The notes below the pieces were generated by a model. It saw only the letters and a program-made list of their open reading frames with translations, was not told the origin of the DNA and did not search any database. The translations under genes and the position numbers were made by a program. 64,000 bases of DNA from Stutzerimonas stutzeri (GTDB taxonomy: Bacteria; Pseudomonadota; Gammaproteobacteria; Pseudomonadales; Pseudomonadaceae): positions 1,866,001 through 1,930,000 of the forward strand of contig NZ_CP036186.1 of NCBI RefSeq assembly GCF_015291885.1, read 5' to 3'. The stretch's first letter is position 1. Each line of letters begins with the position of its first letter. Positions 18,488-26,916 of this stretch are shown here, piece after piece.

Positions 18488-19624
18488 TCAGTCGAGCACC
18501 ACGGCGTGGCCCGCCAGCGGATTGATGTCGCCTTTGATCAAGGATTCGGCCAGCGCCTGTGCCGCTTCGAGGCCGGCGTGCTCGTTCACTTGCATCCAGG
18601 GCTGCTGCGCATCGCTCACCCGAGCGATAAAGGCCAGCTGCGCCTCGTTGAAGCGGCGGGTCACCTCGGCGGGGCCCCAGTCGGCGTTGCGTTTCTTGAT
18701 CTGATAGGGCGCGAAATAGGGCTGTGGCTGCGGGCCGGCCAGCGTCAGGTCTGTCTCTCGATATTCGTGGTTCTGGGCTGATCCGGCGAAGCAGTCGTAC
18801 ACAAGGGCATCCTTGAAATGGCTGTGGATCTGCCGGTGTAGATCGGCGCTGCCGGAGAAGTCGACGTAGAGCGTAGGCACGTTCGGATCCAGCGAAACGA
18901 GCTGGTCGTAGCCCAACGCCTGGCGGTAGCAACCCAGGCCTTGCACGAAGTCCGTGTTGCCGGCGGAAGTCAGCCCGATCAGCTGCACGGCCGGGTTGTC
19001 CTGCAGGCAGAACGCCGTGCCGTACGCGGTCTTGCTCGAGGCGCTCGACATCAGGATCTGTCGCGCGCCGAAGAAGGCGTTGTCGTCGAGGAAATCGGCC
19101 AGCATGAACGAGGTGATGAACAGCGGCCGCAGCAGCATCTGATAGTTTTCGCTCTCTGCGCGATAGGCGGCGTCGCTGCTGATGCGCTGGTACTGGTTGT
19201 AGGCCGAGGTGAGTTCGAGTCGATGTTCGGCGCCGTCGTAGAAACCGCGCTCGGAGACGCGCACTGGCTGCATGACGACATGGCTGGCTATCGGCCAGAA
19301 GCCATAGAAGCGTTCGCCCTTCGCCAGGCCATCGACGGTGCTCTCCACGACTTCGGCGAAGCCCCACGCCGGCATGTGGAACCACTCGCCATCGCCGGTG
19401 GGGTAGAAGTCCCAATAGCGCAGGTGAGGCGTCTCGCCGAATGCGGCGTAGGTGACATTGTTCGTGGTCAGTGCCAGCCGGCTGATACGTAGCAGGGCTT
19501 CGCCGGGTTGCAGCTCCGGCATCGGCCGGGTCTGAATGCGGATCTGCTGCATGTCTTTCTTGTTGTTCTGCAACTGGCGGATGACGCTCATCGATGGCAC
19601 CTTGGGTTCGTAAATGGACGTCAT
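18488..19624 (-). CDS. DUF2855 family protein (MDR/quinone-reductase-like)
   Basis: The 378-residue protein matches DUF2855, a little-studied family related to medium-chain dehydrogenases. Seen here are PGEALLRISRLALTTNNVTY, WDFYPTGDGEWFHMPAWGFA, KGERFYGFWPIASH and the pseudo-nucleotide-binding segment MSSASSKTAYGTAF. The classical GxGxxG is not preserved. The start at 19624 follows AGGGA; the longer frame would run into the TetR gene. It is divergent from that TetR gene (40 bases apart), which probably regulates it. Confidence 0.8.
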   Translation of the reverse strand: MTSIYEPKVPSMSVIRQLQNNKKDMQQIRIQTRPMPELQPGEALLRISRLALTTNNVTYAAFGETPHLRYWDFYPTGDGEWFHMPAWGFAEVVESTVDGLAKGERFYGFWPIASHVVMQPVRVSERGFYDGAEHRLELTSAYNQYQRISSDAAYRAESENYQMLLRPLFITSFMLADFLDDNAFFGARQILMSSASSKTAYGTAFCLQDNPAVQLIGLTSAGNTDFVQGLGCYRQALGYDQLVSLDPNVPTLYVDFSGSADLHRQIHSHFKDALVYDCFAGSAQNHEYRETDLTLAGPQPQPYFAPYQIKKRNADWGPAEVTRRFNEAQLAFIARVSDAQQPWMQVNEHAGLEAAQALAESLIKGDINPLAGHAVVLD

Positions 19625-19664
19625 CGACTCTATCCCTTTCGTTTCACCGCCGGGTTCGGATTTC

Positions 19665-20309
19665 ATGAGCACACGATTGCCGAGCGCCAAGCCGCTCAAA
19701 CGGCCGACTCAGCAGCGCGCCAAGGCCACCGTTCAGGCGATTTTCGACACCTATGTTCGGATATGGCAGCGCGACGGCTGGGCTCGATTGACGACCCGTG
19801 CGGTTGCCCTGGAGGCCGGCGTGGCCATCGGCACGCTGTACGACTATTTCCCCAGTAAACATGCGCTGCACTCGGGCTACGTGCGCTATTGCGTCGAGCA
19901 GCTGCTCGAGGCCATCGACGCGCAAGCGGTAGCGCCAACCGCGCTTGCCTGGCCCGAGCGCATCCGGCGACTGGTACGCACCCTTGCCGGGGTCGAGTCA
20001 CGGCTGCCCTGGTTCCATCCGGACATGCTCGAACTGGAAACGCTGGTGGCCGAGCCCAAGCATCAGCGTCGGGCCTACGAGGATCTGTTGAGCGCCTGGC
20101 ATCGAGTCATCGATGCGGCGACTGACCTTCCGGTGCGTCCCTCGCCAGCAACCCTGGAAGCGCTGCATCTTTCAGTATGGGGCGGCCGCCGCTACGCGAT
20201 GCTGGTGCAGCTTGAAGCGGATCGCATGATCGATTGGGCCAACTGCATGGAGCAGCTTTGCCTGGACAGGCTCGCTGGGTCACCCCAGCCCGACCGCGAT
20301 CAATCATGA
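19665..20309 (+). CDS. TetR/AcrR family regulator
   Basis: The 214-residue protein has an N-terminal helix-turn-helix of the TetR type (TTRAVALEAGVAIGTLYDYF, then PSKHAL) and a helical ligand-binding C-terminus. The divergent DUF2855 gene starts 40 bases away, so the shared gap is the likely operator. The ligand is unknown. The ribosome site is weak (CGGA). The start at 19665 is preferred over an upstream ATG at 19614 that would overlap the neighbour. Confidence 0.85.
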   Translation: MSTRLPSAKPLKRPTQQRAKATVQAIFDTYVRIWQRDGWARLTTRAVALEAGVAIGTLYDYFPSKHALHSGYVRYCVEQLLEAIDAQAVAPTALAWPERIRRLVRTLAGVESRLPWFHPDMLELETLVAEPKHQRRAYEDLLSAWHRVIDAATDLPVRPSPATLEALHLSVWGGRRYAMLVQLEADRMIDWANCMEQLCLDRLAGSPQPDRDQS

Positions 20310-20482
20310 GGCAGCCTGTCGTTTCGCTCGGCTGACTCGCCGAAGAGAGGCGAGCAAACGGTCGCAGAGTATCTGGATGAGGGCAGCAGGCTGTACTAGC
20401 TCGGCGGTAATTGCCGGGCGATTTCCAGGCGGCCGGGATAATATGCGCGCCCCCAGCGCCCCTGCTCACACATCAGGTCATC

Positions 20483-21226
20483 ATGCCCGGCGATGCTCTC
20501 TATACCGACTTGTCGGGTTACTACGATCTCATGTGCGCCGACATCGACTATCGCGCACAAAGCCATTGCGTTCATCGGTTGCAGCAGCTGTTCGGCAACG
20601 GCGGGACGAGGCATCTGGACCTCGCCTGCGGCACGGGTCCGCACGTCCGCCATTTCATCGATGCCGGCTATACCAGCGGCGGGCTCGACATCAATCAGCC
20701 GATGCTGGACAGAGCGGCCGCACGCTGCCCGGAAGCGCAGTTTTCCCTGCAGGACATGTGTGGCTTTGCGGTCGAGCAGCCGGCCGATCTGATCACCTGC
20801 TTTCTTTACTCCATCCATTACAGCGCCGCGCTGACCAGGCTCGAAGCCTGCATCGCCAGCGTGCATGCCGCGCTGGCCCCGGGCGGGCTGTTCTGCTTCA
20901 ACGCCGTGGACAAGCGCCGGATCGACAACGCGTCATTCGTCTCGCACACGGCCAGGCATGCGGACGGCCTGTTTACCTTCAGCTCTGGTTGGCATTACCC
21001 CGGTGAAGGGGAACAGCAATGGCTGAGGCTGCGAATCGAAAAGACCATCAGCAATGAAAGCCAGGTCTGGCACGACGAACACAGGATGGTGGCAGTGAGC
21101 TTTGCCGAGCTGAGCGATCTGCTGGAGCGGTACTTCGAGGTGCATGTGCTCGAGCATGACTACGAGAAGATCGTGCCCTGGGACCAGGCATCCGGGAACG
21201 CGATATTCGTCTGCGTGAAGATTTAG
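20483..21226 (+). CDS. Class I SAM-dependent methyltransferase
   Basis: The 247-residue protein has the Rossmann-fold methyltransferase motif I LDLACGTGPHVRHF, motif II GLDINQPMLDRA, and a motif IV region ITCFLYSIHYS. The N-terminal YTDLSGYYDLMCADIDY is typical of the small-molecule methyltransferases of the Methyltransf_25 type. The start at 20483 follows CAGGT; a 24-codon longer frame is possible. It is a single gene; the substrate cannot be inferred from context. Confidence 0.85.
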   Translation: MPGDALYTDLSGYYDLMCADIDYRAQSHCVHRLQQLFGNGGTRHLDLACGTGPHVRHFIDAGYTSGGLDINQPMLDRAAARCPEAQFSLQDMCGFAVEQPADLITCFLYSIHYSAALTRLEACIASVHAALAPGGLFCFNAVDKRRIDNASFVSHTARHADGLFTFSSGWHYPGEGEQQWLRLRIEKTISNESQVWHDEHRMVAVSFAELSDLLERYFEVHVLEHDYEKIVPWDQASGNAIFVCVKI

Positions 21227-21389
21227 CAGCGAAAGTCAGGCCCTTCGTTCAGGTCCGTGGAGTGCCCAAGCGCTTCTCGCCCTGTGGCCAGCCTTAGACA
21301 CTGTACTGGTATCGCCGCTGCCGACTGTGCCTTTGCGCGCGCCTACCGCGCTTTGAGAATAGGTCGACTCACTGGCGCTGGACCCAGCC

Positions 21390-21998
21390 ATGCACATTGC
21401 CATTCTAACCTTTGACGGCTTCAACGAACTGGATTCGCTGATCGCGCTTGGCATCCTGAACCGCATCAAGCGGCCGGGCTGGCGTGTGGCGCTGGCTTCG
21501 CCGAGCGAGACGGTTACCTCGATGAACGGCGTGCGGCTGTATCGACAGGCTTGTCTAGACGAGCTCGAGTCCTGCGACGCCGTGCTGGTCGGCAGCGGCA
21601 TCAGAACCCGTGAAATCGCTGAGGATGTCGCAATGATGCAGCTGCTGGCACGGCTCAATCCCGCACGCCAGATGATCGGCGCCCAGTGTTCGGGCACCCT
21701 GCTGCTTGCTAAAGCGGGTTTGCTGAACGGCGTTCCCGGCTGCACCGACCTCACCACCAAGCCCTGGGTGCAGGAAGCGGGTATCGAAGTGCTGGAGCAA
21801 CCATTCTTCGCGCGCGACAACCTGGCAACCGCCGGCGGCTGTCTGGCGTCCATCTATCTAGCGGCTTGGACGTTGGCACGGCTGGTTGGGCTCGATGCGG
21901 CAGCCGAGGCGCTGCACTACGTCGCGCCGGTAGGGGAGAAGGAGGACTATGTGGCGCGAGCGCTCGCCAATATCGAGCCGTATCTGAACTGCGCCTGA
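21390..21998 (+). CDS. DJ-1/PfpI family protein
   Basis: The 202-residue protein has the DJ-1/PfpI fold: IAILTFDGFNELDSLIALGI at the start, DAVLVGSGI, and the nucleophile elbow GAQCSGTLLLAKAGLL with the reactive cysteine. The acidic residue near the N-terminus (FDGFNELD) is the usual partner of that cysteine. Family members include glyoxalases, isonitrile hydratases and chaperone-like proteins. The sequence is closest in style to cytoplasmic ThiJ/PfpI enzymes without a DNA-binding domain. Single gene. Confidence 0.8.
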   Translation: MHIAILTFDGFNELDSLIALGILNRIKRPGWRVALASPSETVTSMNGVRLYRQACLDELESCDAVLVGSGIRTREIAEDVAMMQLLARLNPARQMIGAQCSGTLLLAKAGLLNGVPGCTDLTTKPWVQEAGIEVLEQPFFARDNLATAGGCLASIYLAAWTLARLVGLDAAAEALHYVAPVGEKEDYVARALANIEPYLNCA

Positions 21999-22039
21999 GC
22001 ATCGCCAATTGGGTGATCAGGTATCTCGATACGGCTGCG

Positions 22040-23212
22040 TCATAGCGGTTGCGCCTCTCGCGACGGCGCCGTGAGCTGCACGGCGAGGCCCATCAACAGC
22101 ACGATGCCAACGGCCATCAGCAGCCAGGCGTCCGCCAGGCTCGCCAGTCGGTCGCGTAAAAGGCCCGCGCCCAGCGGTGCCAGGCTGGCAATCAGGTAGC
22201 CGCCACCCTGAACGAATCCCAGCAACGAGCCAGCGTCGGCCGAATCCCGTGCATGGTCCATGGCCAGGATCAACGAGAGCGGGAACAGGGCGCCGATACC
22301 TACACCCAGCAGAATCGCCGTTGGAATTGCGAGCATCAGCGGTGCAAGGGCGAGGCACAATAAACCGGCCAGCACCACGGCCAGCACGCCCAGCACCAGC
22401 GGACGCCGCTGCCGGATTCGTCCGATCAGCGCGGAGAGCAGCAATCCGCCGAGCAACAGGCCGCTGTCCGCAGCGCTCCAGCCAAGGCCGGTGTAATAGG
22501 GCGGCAGCCAGGCCAGCACCAGGGTATAGGCCGCCGTACCGATGCCGAAGAACAGCAACAGCCGCCAGGCGAGTGGCGATTTCAGCGGCAATGGTCTGGC
22601 AACGGCTCGCCCTGTAGCGATCGGCGGGCGCGCCAGGCTCCACCAGATCGACAAGGTCAGTACGGCCGGAATCGCCCACAATGCCAAGCCATTTGACCAA
22701 CCGAATCGTTCTGCCAGCGGCGCGGCACTGGCAGCAGCGAGAGCAGCTCCGCCCATGATGCCGGTGGTATAGAGCCCCATCAGCGCACTGGTCCGCTGCG
22801 GATGGCAGCGGTGGATGTATGCGGGTATCAGCGCCTGCACCAGGGCAATCCCGACGCCGCCCAGTGCGGCGGTGAGGATCAGGCCGATGCCGCCAGGCGA
22901 ACCCCAGCGCAAGGCACTGGCGAGCGCCACCAGCGTGAGCCCGAGCGCTACGCCACGACGCTCGCCCAGCTTCGCCTGCAACATGGCGCCGCCCAGTGCG
23001 CAGAATCCCATGGCAGCGATGGGCAGGGTGGTAAGTGCTCCTGCACCGGCACTGCCCAGACCGGTCGCGGCCTGGATTTCGTCGAGTAATGGCCCGATGG
23101 CCGCTAGGATAGGCCGCAGGTTGAGGCCTACCAGCAGGACGAGCATGACCGCCAGTAACGCCTCGCCGGCCCGCGATAGTGAAGATGACGCGGGTGATCG
23201 AACGGAAAGCAT
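22040..23212 (-). CDS. MFS transporter of the CynX/NimT type
   Basis: The 390-residue protein has about 12 membrane helices and the CynX/NimT subfamily hallmark near helix 1, LVGLNLRPILAAIGPLLDEI, followed by KLGERRGVALGLTLVALASA. Family members include the cyanate transporter CynX and the 2-nitroimidazole exporter NimT. No cyanase gene is nearby, so export of a small toxic compound is as likely as cyanate uptake. The ATG at 23212 follows GGAG. It is divergent from the MarR gene at 23287, probably its regulator. Confidence 0.85.
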   Translation of the reverse strand: MLSVRSPASSSLSRAGEALLAVMLVLLVGLNLRPILAAIGPLLDEIQAATGLGSAGAGALTTLPIAAMGFCALGGAMLQAKLGERRGVALGLTLVALASALRWGSPGGIGLILTAALGGVGIALVQALIPAYIHRCHPQRTSALMGLYTTGIMGGAALAAASAAPLAERFGWSNGLALWAIPAVLTLSIWWSLARPPIATGRAVARPLPLKSPLAWRLLLFFGIGTAAYTLVLAWLPPYYTGLGWSAADSGLLLGGLLLSALIGRIRQRRPLVLGVLAVVLAGLLCLALAPLMLAIPTAILLGVGIGALFPLSLILAMDHARDSADAGSLLGFVQGGGYLIASLAPLGAGLLRDRLASLADAWLLMAVGIVLLMGLAVQLTAPSREAQPL

Positions 23213-23286
23213 GGCAGTCTCCAAGTGGGCAGTTAATGTCTTTGCGATAAGTATCTTAACATCAAGGTAAATAGACGAGGTATCCG

Positions 23287-23772
23287 GTGATCGATAGAGC
23301 TCAACTCGCCGTCGAACAATGGCAACAGCAACGGCCGGACCTGGACACCTTGCCCATGCGCCTGATCGGCCGGCTCGGCGAGGCGGTGCAGGTGCTCAAC
23401 CGAGACGTGTTGCAACCCTTCTTCGATGAGCACCGTTTGCACTACGGCGAATTCGATGTGCTGGCGACCTTGCGTCGCGCCGGCGAGCCCCATGCCTTGA
23501 GCCCGACCGCGCTGTATGAAGCGGCGATGATTTCTTCAGGCGGCATGACCAACCGGCTCGACCGCCTCGAGCGTGCTGGGCTTATTGAACGCAAGCCCAA
23601 CCCCGAGGACCGTCGTGGCACCCTGGTTGCCCTGACCGAAGCCGGCTTCACTCTGATCGACGGCCTGATGACCGCCCACGTCGAGAACGAAAAAACGGCC
23701 CTTGCCTCGCTCAGTCGTGACGAACAGGAACAGCTCGACAGGCTGCTGGGCAAGTGGCTGGCAGGACGCTAG
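23287..23772 (+). CDS. MarR family regulator
   Basis: The 161-residue protein has the winged-helix core LSPTALYEAAMISSGGMTNR, then LDRLERAGLIERKP, and the wing PEDRRGTLVALTEAG. It starts with GTG six bases after a GAGG site. The 74-base gap to the divergent MFS gene is AT-rich (around gataagtatcttaacatcaa) and is the expected operator. MarR proteins usually release DNA on binding a small aromatic or other ligand. Control of the adjacent transporter is inference from layout. Confidence 0.85.
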   Translation: MIDRAQLAVEQWQQQRPDLDTLPMRLIGRLGEAVQVLNRDVLQPFFDEHRLHYGEFDVLATLRRAGEPHALSPTALYEAAMISSGGMTNRLDRLERAGLIERKPNPEDRRGTLVALTEAGFTLIDGLMTAHVENEKTALASLSRDEQEQLDRLLGKWLAGR

Positions 23773-23897
23773 CGCTACGCCTGGCGTAAGCCGCGATAAG
23801 GACCGCGGCTCGATAGGGCGCGGCGTATATCCGCGCGGGATGGTAATGGCGCAGGCGCGGGCTCGGTATCACCCGAGCCTGGTGACGCCGCGCTCGA

Positions 23898-24590
23898 TCA
23901 ATGCAAACGCCGAACGCTCGATTGCTGCACTAGGTCCTGCGCCTGGCGCGCCAGTTGATCGAGCAGGCGGTCGCGCTGTTTCTCCGCCTCGCTCATCGCC
24001 TTGCGGCCGTTCTGCTGCACCAGGTAGCTGTAGATCTGCCGAACTTCCTTGGACTGGAAGATCGGCTCTAGATCCTGCACCGCCACCGCACCGTTCGAAG
24101 CCTCGTTTCGCGTATTCATCACCACCTGCGGGCCGCGTGACACCAGCGGCTGAAAGCCCAGCGCGCTGAAATACGGCACCTTGCCTGCAACGCAGGCCAC
24201 CTCGGCATGGGGATAACGCGCCACCATCGCTTCGACCATTGCCCGGCCAATGCCCTGACGGCGATGGCCGGCGTCCACCGCCAGATAGACCAGCGCGCAG
24301 GCTTCGGGATCGTCCACAAATGGCAAATACAGCGCGAAGCCGAGCAGGACCGTCGGTTCCTCAGCATCCAACGCCATGATCAGCTCCGGCTTGCCCGCCT
24401 GCGCGCCGTCCATGCTGTCCAGATAGCGATGCACCTCGAAACCCACCACGTACTGATACAGCTGATACAGCGGGTTGCTGGGCTGCAGCGAGACCGGGCT
24501 GATGTCGCCGAGATAATCCACCACCATCTGCAGCACCTGGCTTTTCAGCGATTCCGGCGGAGGGGTGTCGAGGTGGGTGAGGGTGAACAT
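23898..24590 (-). CDS. GNAT family N-acetyltransferase
   Basis: The 230-residue protein contains the acetyl-CoA-binding motif A of GNAT enzymes (YLAVDAGHRRQGIGRAMVEA) and a motif B with VPYFSALGFQPL. An unusual C-terminal extension of about 60 residues is helical and charged (SEAEKQRDRLLDQLARQAQ). The ATG at 24590 follows GGAG. No substrate can be assigned from context; neighbours are a TfoX-like gene on the same strand and MarR on the other. Confidence 0.8.
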   Translation of the reverse strand: MFTLTHLDTPPPESLKSQVLQMVVDYLGDISPVSLQPSNPLYQLYQYVVGFEVHRYLDSMDGAQAGKPELIMALDAEEPTVLLGFALYLPFVDDPEACALVYLAVDAGHRRQGIGRAMVEAMVARYPHAEVACVAGKVPYFSALGFQPLVSRGPQVVMNTRNEASNGAVAVQDLEPIFQSKEVRQIYSYLVQQNGRKAMSEAEKQRDRLLDQLARQAQDLVQQSSVRRLH

Positions 24591-24696
24591 GGCGGCGCTC
24601 CGGGGCGGTACGGAAAATGGCGGCATTGTACCGGGCGGCGTGCGACTGGCCAGGTGAAGCGGCATGGCGACCAGGGATACGAGATCCTGCCTGCCG

Positions 24697-25047
24697 CTAT
24701 GTCGCGGCTGCGTCTGGCCTTCTCTTCCTCGGTTTGCGTGGCGCAGCTGCTGGCATGAGGCGAGCCGTTTCGATCACCAGGCGGCGGAGTTCGTCGGCAT
24801 CGTCCAGCAGCTCGTCCGCCACCGGATAGTTCTTTGCGCCGGGGTAGGGCGGCGCTTGCGGCAAGTCTGGGGCGAGCGTCTCGGCGGCCGCCGAAGGCTT
24901 GATGAACAGGCTGTTGTCGCAGACGAACGCGACGACCTTTTCGTCCAGATAAAGGGCGTACTCGCCGAACATCTTCCTGTACGTCAGCCTGCTCCCCAGG
25001 CCGATCTGCTCCGCCACGTACAGCACGAACTCTTTGGCGCTCGCCAT
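24697..25047 (-). CDS. TfoX N-terminal domain protein
   Basis: The 116-residue protein is a stand-alone TfoX N-terminal domain: FVLYVAEQIGLGSRLTYRKM, then FGEYALYLDEKVVAFVCDN, ending in a basic tail (RKPRKRR). In E. coli and Vibrio the full-length Sxy/TfoX drives competence genes. Stand-alone N-domains are common and their role is not settled, so a competence role should not be assumed. The start at 25047 follows GGAG. A REP-like palindrome lies upstream. Confidence 0.8.
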   Translation of the reverse strand: MASAKEFVLYVAEQIGLGSRLTYRKMFGEYALYLDEKVVAFVCDNSLFIKPSAAAETLAPDLPQAPPYPGAKNYPVADELLDDADELRRLVIETARLMPAAAPRKPRKRRPDAAAT

Positions 25048-25091
25048 GCCTGCTCCGCTGTTTCGACTGGGTGCCATGCCCATGGAGCGTA

Positions 25092-25118
25092 GCGTGGAAA
25101 GCGAGGTCGTTTCCACGC
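25092..25118. repeat. REP-like palindrome
   Basis: GCGTGGAAA, 9 bases, TTTCCACGC. It is a diverged relative of the REP-B element of the RAYT island and sits between the azoreductase stop and the tfoX-like start. Confidence 0.6.
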
Positions 25119-25128
25119 GTTGCCCGCC

Positions 25129-25854
25129 TTACACCTGATTGAGCTCCACCTGCCTTGCCGGCGCATGGCGTGGGGGCGCATCGAGTGCCGACTGCAGCTC
25201 CGTGACCAAGGCATCCACCTCGCGCAGCGCCTCGGTCACCGAGGCGGCCAATACCTCGCCACCGGTTTCCTGACCTTCAATCGCGATCTGATGGATGCGG
25301 GTGATCCCGATGAAATTGAGTGCCGTCACCAGATTCGGCTCAAGATGATTCATGTGCGCCATTTCCCCGCCAGGGCCAAAGCCGATGCCGCCGCGGGCAC
25401 TGAGGATGACCGCATGCCGTGGCCGGTCCGCCAGCAGCGGCACGTACGGATCGGGCAGTTTGCTTTCGTCGACCTCGACCGTCCGGCCTGGGCGCACGAT
25501 CTGGTCAATCCAGGCCTTCAACGCGGCGGGCATGCCGAAGTTGTAGAGCGGCGTACCGATGACCAGTACATCGGCGGCTATCAGCTCATCCACCAGCCGG
25601 TCGCTTTCCGCCAGCGTGTCCCGCATCCACGGCGCACGGCGTTCTTCCGGCGTAAAGCTGGAGGCGATCCAGTCATGGCTGATAAAGGAGGGCGGGTTCT
25701 GGCCAATATCCCGGTAGACGATGCCGTCCTGCGCGCGGCGGGCCGCCCACTGGCTGACGAAGCGATGGGTGAGGTTACGGCTGTGGGAACCGTGCTCGTC
25801 CTTGCCGGCAAGGCCGGGGCGGGCGCTGGCATCGAGGTGCAGAAGGTGCGTCAT
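25129..25854 (-). CDS. azoR: FMN-dependent NADH-azoreductase-like flavoprotein
   Basis: The 241-residue protein has a flavodoxin-2 fold. Landmarks are the N-terminal HLDASARPG phosphate loop followed by SHSRNLTHRF, and VIGTPLYNFGMPAALKAWID, the FMN-binding signature of AzoR enzymes. The family reduces quinones and azo compounds using NAD(P)H. It is divergent from a LysR regulator across a palindromic region, a common arrangement for quinone-stress genes. The exact substrate is not determined. Confidence 0.85.
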   Translation of the reverse strand: MTHLLHLDASARPGLAGKDEHGSHSRNLTHRFVSQWAARRAQDGIVYRDIGQNPPSFISHDWIASSFTPEERRAPWMRDTLAESDRLVDELIAADVLVIGTPLYNFGMPAALKAWIDQIVRPGRTVEVDESKLPDPYVPLLADRPRHAVILSARGGIGFGPGGEMAHMNHLEPNLVTALNFIGITRIHQIAIEGQETGGEVLAASVTEALREVDALVTELQSALDAPPRHAPARQVELNQV

Positions 25855-25883
25855 GATGATTCTCCTCTGTGATTGAATTCATC

Positions 25884-25930
25884 TGTCGTTCGCGGTAAAT
25901 CCAGCCTAGGGCTAGGCTGTACGAGCGACA
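25884..25930. promoter_or_regulatory. Nested palindromes between azoR and its LysR regulator
   Basis: An inner perfect palindrome CAGCCTAG-GG-CTAGGCTG (25902-25919) is enclosed by TGTCGTTCG (25884-25892) and CGAGCGACA (25922-25930), complementary at 8 of 9 positions. All share one centre. Position midway between divergent starts fits a LysR-type binding region. Confidence 0.7.
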
Positions 25931-25971
25931 AACGACCATTTCTTCCAACTACAGATGAGAGAAACTCAGCC

Positions 25972-26886
25972 ATGGCGCACCGCCGGTTACCTTCGCTTTC
26001 TGCGCTACGGGCCTTCGAAGCCGCCGCCCGCCACGAGAGCGCCAAGCAGGCCGCCGAGGAGCTGTCCGTCACGGCCACGGCGATCAGCCACCAGATTCGC
26101 TCGCTGGAGGAATCCCTCGGCGTGGCGCTGTTCCTGCGCAAACCTCGGAAACTGGAACTGACCGACGCGGGACGGGAGCTGCAACAGACGCTGGAAACGG
26201 CCTTCGACAGCATAAGCGCTACGGTCGAACGCCTGAGCGCGAAGCCCTGCCGCCAGGCGATCACCCTCAGCACCACACCGGCCATCGCGGTGCGCTGGCT
26301 GGTGCCCTGGGTCTGCCTGCTGCGCGATTCCCATCCGAATATCGACCTGCGCTTCCACACCTCCCATGAACCGGTCGCGCTGGATGGCGTCACGGCGGAT
26401 ATCGCCATCCGCTACGGCGACGGCCGTTGGCCGGGGGTGGTGGCGGAGAAGCTGTTCGACAACACCTTCGTCCCGGTTTGCAGCCCGCACCTCGGCTTGC
26501 GGGATATGGCCGAGCTGCCCAGACACCCGTTGATTCACTTCCGTGCGCAAGCTGCGTTATCCGCCCCGATTCATTGGGCGTCGTGGCAAAAAATCGCCAA
26601 CGTGCCGGGGCTGGATGTGAGCGCCGGGCTGGTTTTCTCCGACGAAACACACGCTATCTCCGCCGCCATCGGTGCGCAGGGCGTGGCTCTGATGAGTCGG
26701 CAGTTGATCGAGGATGAATTGAGGGAAGGGCGGCTGGTGCAGCCATTCGGGCCGGAGATGGAGGGCAAGCCGTTTCACCTCGTATATCCCGAGAGCCGTC
26801 GGGATGATCCGACGGTTCGGGCGGTGAGGGAGTGGGTGATGAAGGTGCCGGGTGGGTTGTGGCCGTCTAACTATGCCGTCGCGTAG
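25972..26886 (+). CDS. LysR family regulator (GcvA-like)
   Basis: The 304-residue protein has a LysR helix-turn-helix (LSALRAFEAAARHESAKQAA, then EELSVTATAISHQIRSLEES) and a periplasmic-binding-like effector domain. The sequence style FLRKPRKLELTDAGR is that of the GcvA-like LysR group. It is divergent from azoR, with a nested palindrome between. Its TAG stop codon lies inside the GTAG head of a REP element, so the last codon and stop may have been supplied by the repeat. The start at 25972 is supported by homology; the ribosome site is weak. Confidence 0.88.
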   Translation: MAHRRLPSLSALRAFEAAARHESAKQAAEELSVTATAISHQIRSLEESLGVALFLRKPRKLELTDAGRELQQTLETAFDSISATVERLSAKPCRQAITLSTTPAIAVRWLVPWVCLLRDSHPNIDLRFHTSHEPVALDGVTADIAIRYGDGRWPGVVAEKLFDNTFVPVCSPHLGLRDMAELPRHPLIHFRAQAALSAPIHWASWQKIANVPGLDVSAGLVFSDETHAISAAIGAQGVALMSRQLIEDELREGRLVQPFGPEMEGKPFHLVYPESRRDDPTVRAVREWVMKVPGGLWPSNYAVA

Positions 26887-26916
26887 GGTGGAAAACGGCG
26901 GAGCCTTTTCCACGCG
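26883..26916 (+). repeat. REP-B copy 1, between convergent stop codons
   Basis: GTAG followed by GGTGGAAAACGGCGGAGCC and ttttccacgcg. The palindrome joins the LysR stop (TAG, 26884-26886) to the RAYT stop (TGA on the minus strand, 26917-26919). It may act as a shared terminator. Confidence 0.9.

Noticed and set aside
22040..23212. Cyanate utilisation locus
   Set aside because: The transporter is CynX-like, but no cyanase or carbonic anhydrase gene is nearby and the neighbouring regulator is MarR, not CynR.
24697..25047. Competence regulator
   Set aside because: Only the N-terminal TfoX domain is present; the C-terminal domain of full Sxy/TfoX is missing, so a competence role is not supported.
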